Origin: Catonia carolina
Lineage: Eukaryota > Arthropoda > Insecta > Hemiptera > Achilidae
Direction: 5' to 3'
Length of the DNA: 64,000 nucleotides
Assembly (NCBI GenBank): GCA_035578175.1
Contig: JAQMRL010000008.1
Span: forward strand, 61,994,541-62,058,540
Part shown: one piece after another, positions 1-43,046 of the stretch
Numbering within the stretch: position 1 is the stretch's first letter
Layout: the number at the start of each line of letters is the position of its first letter
Notes under the pieces: generated by a model
What the model was told of the DNA's origin: nothing
Databases searched by the model: none
Seen by the model: only the letters and a program-made list of their open reading frames with translations
Made by a program: the position numbers and the translations under genes

Positions 1-1261
1 AAAAAAGACTTGGTGTTCAGGTTCACCTTACTTGACCACATGGCTTGAGTGTTATACAAAAAACAAAGTGAAGGAGTATAAAATGATTACCATACAAAAA
101 TTGTATATTTTTTCAATTCAGTTTTTTAATCTTAATTTCATTAAATGCGTATGTCCTTTTGGTTTTTCAAATTGAACAATTTTTTGTATTTAATTAATTA
201 AAGATGTATTGTTTTCCAATGTTACAAAATTAAATGATTTGGGAACAACTAATTTCTTGGTCTTACAAGTGATTTACACATGTAAGTATTAAGGGTGGGA
301 GAGGGTGTAAAGGCCAAGCCAATTGCTGTAAGCGCTGGAGTACGCATGCACATACTTTACTTTAACCCCGCATACCCCTCCAACCTACAGTAAGATGTAC
401 AGTCAGAGTGTTGTTAAAAATTGACAACACCCATTGTATTTTGTAGGCATGCTGTTCCATTGTTGATTACATACACAGCACTATTGCAGTACATACAAGA
501 CTATACTATGACTATGTACTACAAGACTATGCAGACGCACGTTTTGCCCAGCACTCTCCTTATGAAAATCAGGCTATACTGTAATCAAACGTATTCAGTT
601 TTTAAAAAAATAAAAGATAAAAAAAAAATAAAGTCAGGATTTCTCTTCAGCAGATACTTTGCAGTGAATTTTGTAAACACATATAAATTGATAAATTACA
701 TTTTAATCGCACATCTTTGGTGTATATTTAATAAATGTAATACGTTATAGATCATTCCAACTGACTAAAAACCAATAAATTGTGATCATTAACGCTTAAA
801 TAATTAATTATATACTATTATATAATAATAAATGATTAATATATTAAGATGTATATAATATATATGTTATAATAGTACCACATTAATTTTTATTAATACC
901 CAAAAATATTTGTGTTATATCCGTAAAATATATAATTTATATCTTTAAAAAAGTAATGTAGCTTTTAATATTGTAATTATTAAAAAAAAAATTAAAAATA
1001 TATTAATTTTTGTATTTTATAATAGAGGTGTTGAATTGTAGCACATAATATTAATTACTAAATTAATTAGGAAATAAATCACACAATTTGATGAAAATTT
1101 TTTGTTTGTGTTTTATTTGGGGCTATAGACTTAATTTCGCGGCTGGTTGCTCTAGGTTACAAATTTCCTTCGTTATTTTTCCATGTTGTAATCTCTCCCT
1201 CTAATAATTTATTATTATTTATTTATGTAATAATTTATTATTTTTTGGTTAATCTATGATA
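1..1261. other. AT-rich intergenic DNA, no gene seen
   Basis: The stretch is very AT-rich with homopolymer runs. The only longer open frame (about 421-750) is low in complexity and resembles nothing I know. I see no RNA gene or repeat terminus that I can support. Confidence 0.6.
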
Positions 1262-2760
1262 CTATAAGATAGAGTTGTAAGACTGGTCATCTTCCAGGTT
1301 TTACTTTGGCTTATTAATGTGCAGGATATCCAACCTAATTAAGCAAATTAACTACAAAAATGAAGTACACATTGTGTGGGTTCCATCGCATTGTGGTATA
1401 CATGGAAATGAGACAGCAGACACAGCCGCAAAAGAGGCATTAAAGATCTCTGTTAACAGAAAAACATCGGTGCTACTATAGTACGTCGCCTACCTCTTTA
1501 TGTTTAGTGAAATTTGTATTTCTTGATGTGGTAGCACTGTCCACTAGCACTTCTGGCGCATAGATATTCACGTATTTAACAGGTTATGAGAACATTAGGT
1601 TACCTGCATTCAATGGTTAACCATCTGTAAAATTATGTTAATCCACTAACAGGAGCCAATACACAAGCAATTGAGAGATCGTGGTTGGACGCAAAAATAA
1701 ACATTCTTAAACAAATAAAGGTGTTCCGAAAGAATTATTTCATTCGCACTTTGACCATATATCATGGAAAATTATGAGAAAAGTAGAACCTGATTTGTTT
1801 GTTGCTTTTCTCAATGACATTCACAGTGTGTACCATGTGCAGACTTACTAAAAATAACTGGGTGAATCCTTATCGTATTATAAGTTATGAAATATTTGCT
1901 AATTTTAAAAATAACTGGGTGAATTGTTATCATATTATTAATTATAGTATTATTTGTGTATTGTTAATTATTATATGTAATTTGTCCTTTTTTCTTAATA
2001 TCACATAACCTGTAAAATTATGTGAATATTTACATGCCAAAAATGTTAAGGGACAGTGCTACCACATCAAGAAATACAAATTTCACTAAACATGACGCGG
2101 TAGGCCACGTACTATAGTAGCACCAAAACATCTCTCGTCTCATAAAAATATCAGGAAATACCTACATAACCAAAACAAACAACACTGAAACCAAATCTGG
2201 TCTCAATAATATCCTCCAACAAAACTTCAGAAAACATATATTTGAAAACCCATAGCCACACATGGAGCTTCGAACGCATCAAGTACTACTTACACGATTT
2301 CGCATTGGTCACTCTACACTTACTGAAGAAAGATCAACTACAGCATTGTATTCATTGCAACACGCCACTTGCAATCAAACACATCATCACAGACTGCCAA
2401 ACTACATATTTCACACGAACACTGTTTAAAATTAACAGTAATTTAAGACTCAATTAGGTAGAGAAAGAAGCGGTTCAAAACACTATACATTTTTTGGACC
2501 TTCACAAAATTTCTGATTTAATATAAAATTATAAAATCATATATGTCCTTTTTCATTATGTCATTCTATTTTTATGTTGTCTAAATTTTCATTGAACCTA
2601 ACTAATTTTTCATTCTGTTTTTATAGATGACTTTATTGTGTATATTTGTGTCTGTTATATATTTTGTGTCTTCTTTGTAAATTTTGTACTACATGTATGT
2701 ACATGTAACATGGTCGCTTATGACCTTGTAGTCGATGCGACCTTAAATAAATAAATAAAT
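1262..2760 (+). pseudogene. Non-LTR retrotransposon 3' fragment with RNase H domain, interrupted by a DNA transposon
   Basis: Around 1350-1450 the frame reads VHIVWVPSHCGIHGNETAD, which is the C-terminal part of an RNase H domain as found in LINE ORF2 proteins of the I/Jockey/R1 group. After the Merlin insertion (1469-2124) the coding sequence resumes at 2133 with stops and a frameshift. Near 2290-2400 it encodes RFRIGHSTLT in one frame and CIHCNTPLAIKHIITDC in another, the usual C-terminal Cys/His motif of these ORF2 proteins. The 3' end reads GTCGATGCGACCTTAAATAA followed by TAAA repeats (2730-2760). The copy is dead. The exact clade is not settled, and the 5' limit at about 1262 is approximate. 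Confidence 0.75.
1469..2124 (+). mobile_element. Internally deleted Merlin-like DNA transposon (74-bp TIRs, 8-bp TSD)
   Basis: Terminal inverted repeats run 1469-1542 and 2051-2124, both 74 bp, and differ at only a few positions. They begin GGTGCTACTATAGTACGT. The element is flanked by the direct repeat AAAACATC at 1461-1468 and 2125-2132. An 8-bp duplication and a GG start fit the Merlin superfamily. Inside, near 1645-1710, the + strand encodes GANTQAIERSWLDAKI, which matches the C-terminal region of ISXO2/IS1016-type transposases. A further piece, LFVAFLNDIHSVY, is readable near 1795-1835 apart from frame breaks. Most of the transposase is missing, so this copy is non-autonomous. Confidence 0.82.
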
Positions 2761-3097
2761 GGATAAATAAAGAGCAGGAATTAGCTTGTGTATTTTTTCT
2801 TGCATGCAAGTATTTGCAAGTAACTTGCAAACATTACCAAAATTATTAACATTACATTTTCTGAGGCATTCTTTAATGTGTGGGTTTGTGAGTTGATTTG
2901 GCCTATTAGCCAGTTCAGTTTTATACTGTAATGAAACGGTCAAACTTTTCATGAAAATTTTAGGTAATTAAAAATATAGTGGTAATTTATCAGGGGTTGC
3001 TTAAAAGTACATGTCTAATTAAAAACTATTGTTTTGAAAAAATTAAGTAGAATATTGCATGAAAAATTAAATTTCTGTTCTACATTTAGTAAACGTA

Positions 3098-4000
3098 TCA
3101 GGTTGATCTAGTGGTAAAGTCGTTGCCACGAGTCAGCTGTTTAACAGCAAATGACTCAAATTTTTTAAGATGAAGGTTCCATGGTTCAAATCTCAGTATA
3201 GGTAGAGGACAGCTACTGGCTTGTGGCTCCTACAGAAGAGCAGGTGATATCCTTCGCTCCCTGTCCCTCATCTATCACATATAGTCACTTTACTTCAAAT
3301 ATTTAATTCTGACGATTAGTTCACTTACTTCTGACGATATATTAGAACAATTTTTTTATTGTTGCACAGTAATGTTATGCTCATTATAAGCTCTGATTTT
3401 ATGAACAATCCGTTCACTCAATAGTACGTTGATGAAATAAATTAATATTGGGAGTAAAACAATTTCTGAATTAAACAGTGACAATATCTAGTTTTTATGG
3501 TGACTAACCAACATATATTTTTATCGTAATTCTATAACACAAAGTATTTTCAGAATAGGTACATTAATAATGAAATAATGATAAATTATTATGATGAATG
3601 TTATAAATGATTGTGTATAAATATTTTATTTAAATTATCTCATTATTGGCAATAATGATAAAAACAACCTTCTAAAAGTCAGCTGTTTTACATAAGATGG
3701 CATTAGAGGTCTATTTGACCCATTCTTGACTGTCCTTTGCTTTGTGCAGAGAAGCCACAAGCCAGTAGCTGGTCTATAGTTACTTTCTATAATATAGAAA
3801 TCCATATTATGGATTTGATACTAGACAGACAGTTGATAACCGCTGTACTTTGATGGCTAGAGTTCAATTAACCATACTCTCTCAGGAGTGGCCGGCCTGA
3901 GTCTGTACAAGACTACAAGTAATACATTTCCATATCTCATTGGGTCATGGGGTTGCTTATTATTCTTAAATCGAACAGATTGGAACATACACACAGTAGG
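3098..4000 (+). repeat. tRNA-derived SINE (family C), split by an inverted-repeat element
   Basis: The left part (3098-3206) has an A-box-like TTGATCTAGTGGTAAAG and a B-box-like GGTTCAAATCT. The right part (about 3776-4000) continues with the family-C body, including TTCAATTAACCATACTCTC and TCATTGGGTCATGGGGTTGC. Comparison with the uninterrupted copy at 52868-53204 shows that about 570 bp are inserted between the halves (separate entry). Confidence 0.7.
3205..3775. mobile_element. Candidate MITE inserted in a SINE
   Basis: A perfect 19-bp inverted repeat, CAGCTACTGGCTTGTGGCT at 3210-3228 and its complement at 3753-3771, bounds an AT-rich interior without coding capacity. It lies exactly where the family-C SINE is interrupted. 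The superfamily is not identifiable, and the target-site duplication is unclear. Confidence 0.5.
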
Positions 4001-4014
4001 GATAATAAATGTAG

Positions 4015-4272
4015 ACCCACCGGGTTGGTCTAGAGATGGTCATCGCCGTGAGTCAGCTGTTTAATAGCTGATTTTCGGAGACAGGTTGGAATTCTTGTTC
4101 AAATACAAGACTGGTTACTGGTGTAACTACACTTGGATGGTTGGTGTTCAATTAACCATACTCTCCCAGAAATTGTCGGCCTGGGCCTGTACACATCATC
4201 TTCACCTCATTGGGTCATGGGATTGCTTATTATTCTGGATTGAACAGAATGCAACATACACATAATTTTATG
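4015..4272 (+). repeat. tRNA-derived SINE, family C
   Basis: This near-complete copy starts CCACCGGGTTGGTCTAGAG. It carries the characteristic CAGCTGTTTAATAGCTG short palindrome between the A and B boxes, and ends TTGCTTATTATTCTGGATTG plus an ACATACACATAA tail. Related copies lie at 3098, 38508, 52868 and 63004. Confidence 0.75.
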
Positions 4273-5092
4273 GGTAAAAAGTGAATAAAAATATACAACA
4301 GATATGTTGCACGTAGTTAACATTTCCTCCGAAAGATAGTAGCACATTTTGCCAAGAATAACCAATACTTTCGTAAATAATCGTAAGAGAGCATTGATTG
4401 ATGTTTATTAACTTCAATAATCTTATTTCATTCTAGTTTTTCTTATTTTGTGGGCTCTTTTTTACACATAATGAAATGTAAATCACAATTCTGTCAGTTT
4501 TTAACAACGTTTTTACTAAAAAATATTCCCTCATATCTCATTTTCAACAAGTGGTTTTTGTACAAGAAATTTCAAAGGCCCAAACTATATGAATGGTTTT
4601 TGGTTTATTATTGTTTAATTTTTTTTACCTTTATACGTTTTTATTGTCGTTTATTTTAATATAATATTAATAAATAAAATACTTTTATAATTAGTTTATG
4701 TTTCCTTTAGGATTTATGATCCTATGTGAGTAATTATAAATATTATTTTTAATATAATATTCCTAGAATAACGCTTAATGGGATTAAAGTACTTGTTGGC
4801 TTTAAATATTTATTTTTTATTATTTCTTATGGTAAAATAGAGAAATATTTTTGTATGATGAAAGCTGACGTGATTTTTGTAGGACATTTATTAGTTAATA
4901 TTTTTAGCACATCACTACCGTTCTCAGCAGCAGACAACATGCTTACGTCTGCACGTCAGCTGTGATTCAATGAATGAATTATAGATTATTGTAGTATTTA
5001 CCATATTTTTTGTTTAGAAATGTTGATTTATTTACTAAGATAGCTTTAAAAATTAAATATTTATCTTCTGTTACAAAAAGCATTCCATCAAA
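4273..5092. other. 5' flank and probable 5' UTR of ArfGAP1
   Basis: AT-rich sequence directly upstream of the ArfGAP1 start codon. It must contain the promoter and 5' UTR, or an intron in the 5' UTR, but I see no clear TATA box or initiator that I would defend. A locally GC-richer patch at 4905-4965 is the best guess for the transcription start region. Confidence 0.3.
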
Positions 5093-35532
<30,440 letters not shown>

Positions 35533-38505
35533 ATAAAAAAATTATATTAAATGTATTGTTTTATTTATATATAAAATTATTATCATCATAAACAACAATG
35601 TTAGAAGTAACTTTAATTAAATATGACATTTTAGATTTATTAATTTCTGCAGAAAGTAAGGCCGTAGTTATTATGAAAAACTATTTTTTTTTTGCTCATA
35701 AGATATGGTTATCTAATGAAAAATTATTATAGCAATTTAATTTAATTATTTGAAACGCTGCTTTTGTAGGTAATAAAATATTTGAGTGATTTTTTTTTCT
35801 TTAATAATAATTCAATATTGGAGCACAATTTTATAGTAACGTGGTCTTTTGTTATTATATTTATTATTATGTAGCTGTAAATAAGAATGATGCTATAAAA
35901 CAAAAGAATGTAAAAAAGAAACAACTATTTTTGATAGAAATTAGGTAGAAATTTTAAAATTTCAGTATAAAATTTTTTTCATTTGTTTCATTAAATAGTA
36001 ATGTTATCGGACAATAATAAAATTTTAAAATAAATTTGAAAAACCATTTAGAAGTCACTAATTGATAGAAATACTACTCGTAGTATTTAAAAAAATTAAG
36101 TAGTATCCCACTAAATTTGGTTTACTAAATTTTTATCACAAAGTCACTTAGGAGAACAAAATTTTATAATAAAAGTAATTTGTAAATTATTAATCCAATT
36201 TTTTTTTGCGAAACAGTTATATATTTTCGTATACCATCAACATTTAGAGTTTTGGACTCTAATAAATCACGAACACATTAATTAGAACATAATTTTTTTA
36301 CACAAAGTTTGGAAGTATTCATAATTTTCTTACCTTTCAATTTTTAACACACTGCTGTTCTTTTTTTTATTTTCCTTGGGAAGAGTGCTTGCTTGATTTT
36401 CTGGGAAATATGGTTTTGGGGCTCAGTTAAAATGTCATAAAATTTAAGAATGGATTATTTGAAGTCTTAATATTTGTTTAGACATTTTAAAGTTCTACAC
36501 TTATATAATTATTATTCTCATTAACAAAAAAAAAAAATTGTGGTGTTCAACCATTTTTAATTTTTTTCACACTATCTGCTATTTATTGAAATAAATAATT
36601 TAAGGATATTATTGAAAAATGAATCCTTTTCTAAATTTTTACTTTAGATTGAAAAGAAATTGTACCGCTTAATTATGTGGTAGCTTATGTTCTTTTAATA
36701 GTTTAACCACAGATGTTTAAAAGAGAAATTTGAAAATTATACAATATTAGAATTGGAAACAAGGACTATAAAGATACCTAATTTATATGAAAATAAAAAT
36801 ATAAAGTCCATTTGTTTATTAATATATTAACCAAACCTGTTGTGAATTTTTATATATTTTATTTATTTTTGAAAGTTAATGATGCATATTATTTAAGAGC
36901 GAGTGAAAAATTAAAACATATGTATGTTAAACATATTTTTTTTGTTTATGAAAAGAATTATTGGACAGATTAAATAACTATATATCATTCCTGTCATTAT
37001 ATATTATTGCAAATGTGATTTTATTATGTCGTGTATTGTGCTAAATCTGTTTAAATTCTGAAAACTTTCAGATTGGTATAATTATTTTTTCTTTAAGTTC
37101 ACACAATAATTTTTTTTTATTTGAGTATTTTTACTGTATTTGAAGCTTTAACCTTGATGAGGACAATATAATAAACTACTTATGAAGCATGTAGTTTATG
37201 TTGTACATTGTGTGTATTAGATCAAAATGCTTTATTTGAAGCATTATAAAAATATTATTAAATACAAAAAATAATACAGTAAAATACTTCTTAATTTGAA
37301 GTGTATTTATTAAATAAGGAATCTATCAATATTTTTGGTATTTTTTTTAAATACTATTTTATTTTTACAGTATTGACAGTTTTGTTTTGTTCCGAATTCA
37401 AATATGTTTTTGTTAAAATGAAACTGCATTTATTGCTGTCAGCCATTCTATGATAATGTTAGAACATAAGAATATTAGTAATGATTTATGTATTAATTTG
37501 AAACAGGAATTTAATTAATTTTTGAAAAGTATTGTCTTGTTCATTATACATACTTTCACAGACTTAGCACATGTATGCGTATTTTGAGACTTAATGTATG
37601 ACATAATTATAGTGTATGTATTTTAATTTTACATATAATAATTATTATTTTAAACTATATTATATATATTATACAAACAATATACACAATATAAAAATGT
37701 TGTTATATTAATAATATTGTTGTGAAATTAAATTTTGTGCATTTATTATTAATATGTATTTCGTATGAATGTTTGGTAAAAGTGCATTAATTCCCATGAT
37801 TGGAGAATAGGAAAAGATTGATAAATTAGAAATGATTTTTTACAGATATCCCAAAAGTACAAAATATTTAATGGTAATTTTATCTCTTTTAATACAACCC
37901 AGTTCAAGGATAATGGATCTACTCAATGTAACGTAAATAAATCAATAAAATAAACTTTTAATGCCACTTAAAATGTTATACTATTGCACAGAACCCATGG
38001 TGACTGGCCAGGCATTCGCTTAGTATAGTCAAAAAAAGTCTGCCAAAACCTTAACAAGGACAGCCATATATTACGTAGTAATTGCAACTAAATCTGATAA
38101 ACAATCGCTAATTTAAAGAACAAACTATATAAATAAATACACAAGTAAAAACATTAATGAATAAAAATATAAAGTAAAAAGGATACTCAAAATATAATAC
38201 AAAAATAAAAATAAATCATTAGAATCTTATATTGGTGACAAGGCCAATGTTTAGAAAAATATATAATTGTAAAGTTTTTAATGTTTAATTTTTTTGTACT
38301 GTTGTGGAAAAACATTTTTATATTTTACAAGAACTTGTGTAATTTAGGATATTTTCAAATTATTTATTTCTAATTTGTTTTTACAAGAAATATAGCAGTT
38401 CCTAAAAGGGGGTATTTAAAAAAAATGCAAAAGATATAAAGAGAAAATTAATAGTTTAATTGAACATGCTTTAATTATTAAAATAAATATATAAAAACTC
38501 AGCTA
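35533..38505. other. ArfGAP1 3' flank, AT-rich, no gene seen
   Basis: An AATAAA overlapping the stop codon and further hexamers in the next kilobases could end the ArfGAP1 transcript. Beyond that there are only homopolymer and AT tracts. I see no coding region or recognisable repeat. Confidence 0.5.
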
Positions 38506-38507
38506 AT

Positions 38508-38622
38508 TTATACGGATTTGAGTACGAGACAGGTATCAGTGTACTTTGATTGGTGGGGTTCAATTAACCATACTTTCTCAGGAATGGTCGGCATGAGTTT
38601 GTACAAGACTACTCCTCATTTA
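38508..38622 (+). repeat. SINE family C, 3' part only
   Basis: It matches the body of the 52868 copy from TTTATACGGATTTGAGTA to GGCATGAGTTTGTACAAGAC. The tRNA-like head and the end are missing. Confidence 0.6.
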
Positions 38623-38935
38623 TTGTGCGGTTCAAAGCTCCGTGTAGTTGCGTGGTGAAGGGTACGGGTGAGGTATATTGAATGAGTGATGCATGCTGGG
38701 AGAATGATTATTGTATTACTCTGATAGAAAACATTCGTTTTCAAACTTTCTGAATTTAATATAATTGTTTGTATTCATTACATTTTTTATTGATTTGCAT
38801 ATTTTGATATGAATTGGTAAGTTAAATATTATGAATCCGACAAAGTTAGGTCCAATCCGGTAGGTATTTGTTTAATTAATGCGCCGGATAATAAGAATAT
38901 TTTTTTAGTCTATTTAGTACACGCTACCACTACAT

Positions 38936-39336
38936 TTGCCCATAACAGGCAAGTGGAGTATCAAATTATTTACACTCAATCTGTTCGTTGCAGGGCTAAA
39001 ATAAATAGTTCTGTTTCTTATCACATGGTCAGCCAATTAAATGACTGAATCATTTAAGAACAGAAGAGGTAGAGGTGTAAAAGACACTAATCAGAGTTAT
39101 CTCCTCTGAAAGTAATGAATTTCATTGTACAGCCAGACCCTGTGGTGAATGAAGTGAAGGTGTCATTTGCAGAGCGGAAAATATGTGCTTTTCAGAGGGC
39201 CCGGCATGCTGATAAGCATACTTTTCCACTCAGTGAGGAAGGCAATGGTAAACCACCTCACTCCTCGATTTACTTAGTAAAACCTCTACAGGTTCAAACC
39301 AGCCTTTTGGCTGATGACCTAAACAACAACAACCAC
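38936..39336 (+). repeat. 400-bp dispersed repeat (family P), copy 2
   Basis: Full-length relative of 9420-9828, ending TGGCTGATGACCTAAACAAC and AAC repeats. Part of it stays open by chance (about 39115-39330) but without signs of selection. Confidence 0.72.
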
Positions 39337-39594
39337 TACATATCCATCAGCTGTGAAACACTACTAACATTCATTCATTCACCCACTACTATAACAACGC
39401 ACTGCATTCCTTCCAACTACACGGAGCTGGGACTCAAGCAATATACGTCTTGTATTATCCTAAATACGTTAGCATTACATCTAATACATTCTATCACTTA
39501 CATGCTTATATACATATTAGGGTATAAATTAATACCTATTTAATCTTAACAGTCTTACATAAAATTTTAGCAAATTGTTTAATGAATTCAGATA

Positions 39595-40172
39595 CAGTAA
39601 AACCCCGATTATCCGAAATGGGTTTTTTATTTTTCTGCAAATTGTGTTGGTAGAAGACGAACTACTGCTGTACTCAATCTGGTAGGCAACGCTATGTGTA
39701 CTACAAGTCATACTTTAACGAATTTAAGACATTAGCAAGTACACGTGAATCAGTTGCTCCTGGTCGAAAGATCAGTAAAGATTGCATAACTGCTGTTATC
39801 TGTGCGCAGCCTGAAGCAGATTTTTCTACTCTCCTGACTGTCAAATGAGTCGGGGATCTCGCAGCATTAAAGCGAAAGAACAATGTTAAACAACACAAAA
39901 TAAGTGATTTTTTTTTAACAATGAACTGCAATAGGTAAATGATTTTTTGTTTCTTCTAACAACTTATAATATTTTATTTTAACGTATTTTTATTTATCAC
40001 GATTCTGTATAAATTCAGAATTTTCATTGTTTTTCCACTATTAAAATTGATATTTTTCACTAATATTAATATACCAATTATTATTATTTCTTGAGTGTGA
40101 TCGATTATCCAAAAAAATTGGTCGTCTGAAATTGTCATGCCCTAATTATTTTGGATAATCGATATTTTACCG
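39595..40172 (+). mobile_element. Second pogo/Tigger-like element, mostly deleted
   Basis: Ends read CAGTAAAACCCCGATTATCC on the left and, reversed, CGGTAAAATATCGATTATCC on the right, with TA at 39593-39594 and 40173-40174. The interior has the C-terminus of a transposase: GRKISKDCITAVICAQPEAD, DFSTLLTVK, one TGA, then VGDLAALKRKNNVKQHKISD plus FF. No catalytic core is left. Confidence 0.75.
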
Positions 40173-40822
40173 TATTAGAATGATACTTAACTGTCCATTT
40201 CCAATTCCCTCATGTTATTTAGGACATAACCCACTCACATATTAATTAGTCATAATTAACGTTATTTTTGGCAAACATAAATTTGTTTCAGTGACTCTTT
40301 AAATGTATTTAATGATGGTTTTTTTTAATACTTTAGTTAAGATTAAAATGTTGAAACTATGAAAATTGTAGAATAGGTTATGTTTATGATTTAATTGATA
40401 TGCCAAGGTCCTAATTTCAGTTCCAAGCAGATTTTGTGTATAACAATTACGAATTACATTGTTAACATTACCTAAAATTATGAGCTCGAAAAATCTTAAC
40501 AAACCTGTATGTCTCTGTGTGAGCATGTAATAATGAACGTATTTAAGCATAATTTTTTAATGAACTTTTATTTAAAAATACTTTTAAATTTATTTTTTTT
40601 ATTTATAAATGACATTATTTGCAATCAGTTTTTTAAAAATAAACTATAAACAAATCTTTTGAATTTACAAATTACAAGTTGAGGCCTCATTACCCTGAGC
40701 ACCTCTCATTATATCAATTATTTATGTGTTAAAAAGGAAAATTAGTATGTACAAAGATAATTACATTTTACAATATTGAATACTTTTCACTATACATTTA
40801 AACACATTTTTTTTATATACAT

Positions 40823-41157
40823 TTAAACTCTTTCAGACAAGTCCAAAACATGGTAACGTTTCAGGCGCCTTACTTCTTCTGCATTGTTTAGAAGATTTAT
40901 GGCTAATTCATTTTCGTGACTTTCTAGTCTTGCTTGATATTTTCTATCAAAACGCCTGACCTCGTCTATCACATCAGGAAGGTTGCAATAATGTTGTATT
41001 TCTGCATTCCTTGCAAACCATGGTGCCCTTGTTACAGCCCAAAGAACCTTATTCTGGAACCTTTGAATTACCTCTATGTTGCTTCTGCTGGTAGTTCCCC
41101 AAAGTTGAACGCCGTACAACCAAACTGGTTTAAGTAACATTTTGTATTTAAATTAAT
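40823..41157 (-). pseudogene. Jockey-clade LINE ORF2 C-terminal fragment
   Basis: The minus strand stays open for 105 codons: LLKPVWLYGVQLWGTTSRSN, IQRFQNKVLWAVTRAPWFAR, LPDVIDEVRRF and RRLKRYHVLDL. This is the block after the thumb in Jockey-type ORF2. It stops just before hairpin copy E. Confidence 0.75.
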
Positions 41158-41165
41158 TGAAAAAA

Positions 41166-42114
41166 TCTGGTGTGAAACACTCACACAACTTTCTCTTGCC
41201 AGTGCAAATAATTAACAATAAACCTAACATTAGTAATAAAAAATAAGAAATAAACAAAAAAATAACCTCGCTAAACATAACCTAATTTTAATCATGAGTG
41301 AAAGACGCAAAATGAAAATCAACCTCAGTTTGTCTTAGAAATACGGAAAATCACTCTCTCTCTAAACTAGGCTCTGTAGAGAAAAATGCTCTAAATAAAA
41401 GTTGTAGATCTTTTAATTTTCTATAAATTTAATTATATACACTTTTGTCGTAAAATGCATACTAAGGCCGAAATGTTAAAAAAATTGATTTTTCTCACAT
41501 TTTCGTGAGAAAAAAACAGAAAATCGCAAATTACCGCTAAACTAAGCGTTATACAAAAAAATGTTTGAAATAAAAGTTGTAGAATTTTAAATTCTCTACA
41601 ACTTTTATTATATATTGTTTTGCGATAAAATGCATATTAAAGCCCCAATCTTAAAAAGAAAGTGTTTTTACGTACAAACAGCCTCACGCAGAATTTCAGC
41701 AAACATGGCGCCTACCCTATCTTGTAGAGCATAAAAAATGTAGTAAATCTGGCGATTTTAAAAAAAATTGTAGGACCAGTTTTTGAGAAAATCGCAAAAA
41801 AGTGAAAAATTACACGAATAAATTACTACTTCCGTTTGACCGATTTTGATGAAAATATTCGTGTCGGGTGCGGTAGTAGTATGTAACTTAAGTTTCAAGT
41901 TCGTACGATGTTCCATTCTTGAGATATTTTGTATACACACACACAGACACACGCACACACAGACACACACACACACACACGGACCAATCGCTAAAAACAT
42001 GTTTTTTGGGTTCAGGGGGCCTGAAAACGTATAGATCCGGTGAAAACTCGATTTGTTAAAATCGACATGAAAACAATACTTTCCTTCCTATATATTCATA
42101 TAGGCAAGAGAAAG
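41166..42114 (-). mobile_element. Hairpin-ended family, copy E (first of a tandem pair)
   Basis: Full-length copy: hairpin left end, microsatellite of CA with interspersed GACA (41935-41982), then GACCAATCGCTAAAAACATG and right end TATAGGCAAGAGAAAGT. Only seven A residues separate it from copy F. Confidence 0.72.
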
Positions 42115-42121
42115 TAAAAAA

Positions 42122-43046
42122 TCTGGTGTGAAACACTCACACAACTTTCTCTTGCCAGTGCAAATAATTAACAATAAACCTAACATTAGTAATAAAACAT
42201 AAGAAATAAACAAAAAACTAACCTCAATAAACATAACCTAATTTTAATCACGAGTGAAAGGCGCAAAACGAAAATCAACCTCAGTTTGGCTTAGAAATAC
42301 GGAAAATCACTCTTTCTCTCTAAACTAGGCTCTGTAGAGAAAAATGCTATAAATAAAAGTTGTAGATCTTTTAATTTTCTATAAATTTAATTATTTACAC
42401 TTTTGTCGTAAAATGCATACTAAGGCCGAAATGTTAAAAAAATTGATTTTTCTCACATTTTCGTGAGAAAAAAACAGAAAATCGCAAATTACCGCTATAC
42501 TAAGCGTTATACAAAAAAATGTTTGAAATAAAAGTTGTAGAATTTTAAATTCTCTACAACTTTTATTATATAAATTTTTGCTCTAAATTGCATATTAAAA
42601 CCGTAATCTTCAAAAAAACAAAGTTTTTACGTAAAAACAGCCTCACCCAGAATTTCAGCAAACATGATGCCTACCCTATCTTGTAGAGAATAAAAAACTG
42701 AATAAACCAGGCGATTTTTAAAAAAATCGTAGGACTAGTTTTTGAGAAAATCGCAAAAAAGTGAAAAATGACACTAATAAACTACTACTTCCGGTTGACC
42801 GATTTTGATGAAAATGTTCGCGTCGGGTCCGGTAGTAATATGTAACTTAAGTTTCAAGTTCGTACGAAGTTCCGTTCTTGAGATATTTTGTATACACACA
42901 CACAGACACACAGACCAATCGCTAAAAACATGTTTTTTGGGTTCAGGGGGTCTGAAAACGTATAGATCCGGTGAAAACTTGATTTGTTAAAATCGACATG
43001 AAAACAATACTTTCCTTCCTATATATTCATATAGGCAAGAGAAAGT
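42122..43046 (-). mobile_element. Hairpin-ended family, copy F (second of a tandem pair)
   Basis: Same orientation and boundaries as copy E. The two share diagnostic substitutions, such as GATTTGTTAAAATCGACATG near the right end, that copies A and B lack. The microsatellite is shorter here. Confidence 0.72.

Noticed and set aside
421..750. 109-residue open frame
   Set aside because: AT-driven low-complexity frame with no ATG context, domain or family resemblance.
39115..39543. 142-residue open frame as a host gene
   Set aside because: Its first half lies within the family-P repeat; the other copies have stops in this frame.
41930..41985. CRISPR-like or satellite array
   Set aside because: Simple CA microsatellite inside a transposable element; no regular spacers.
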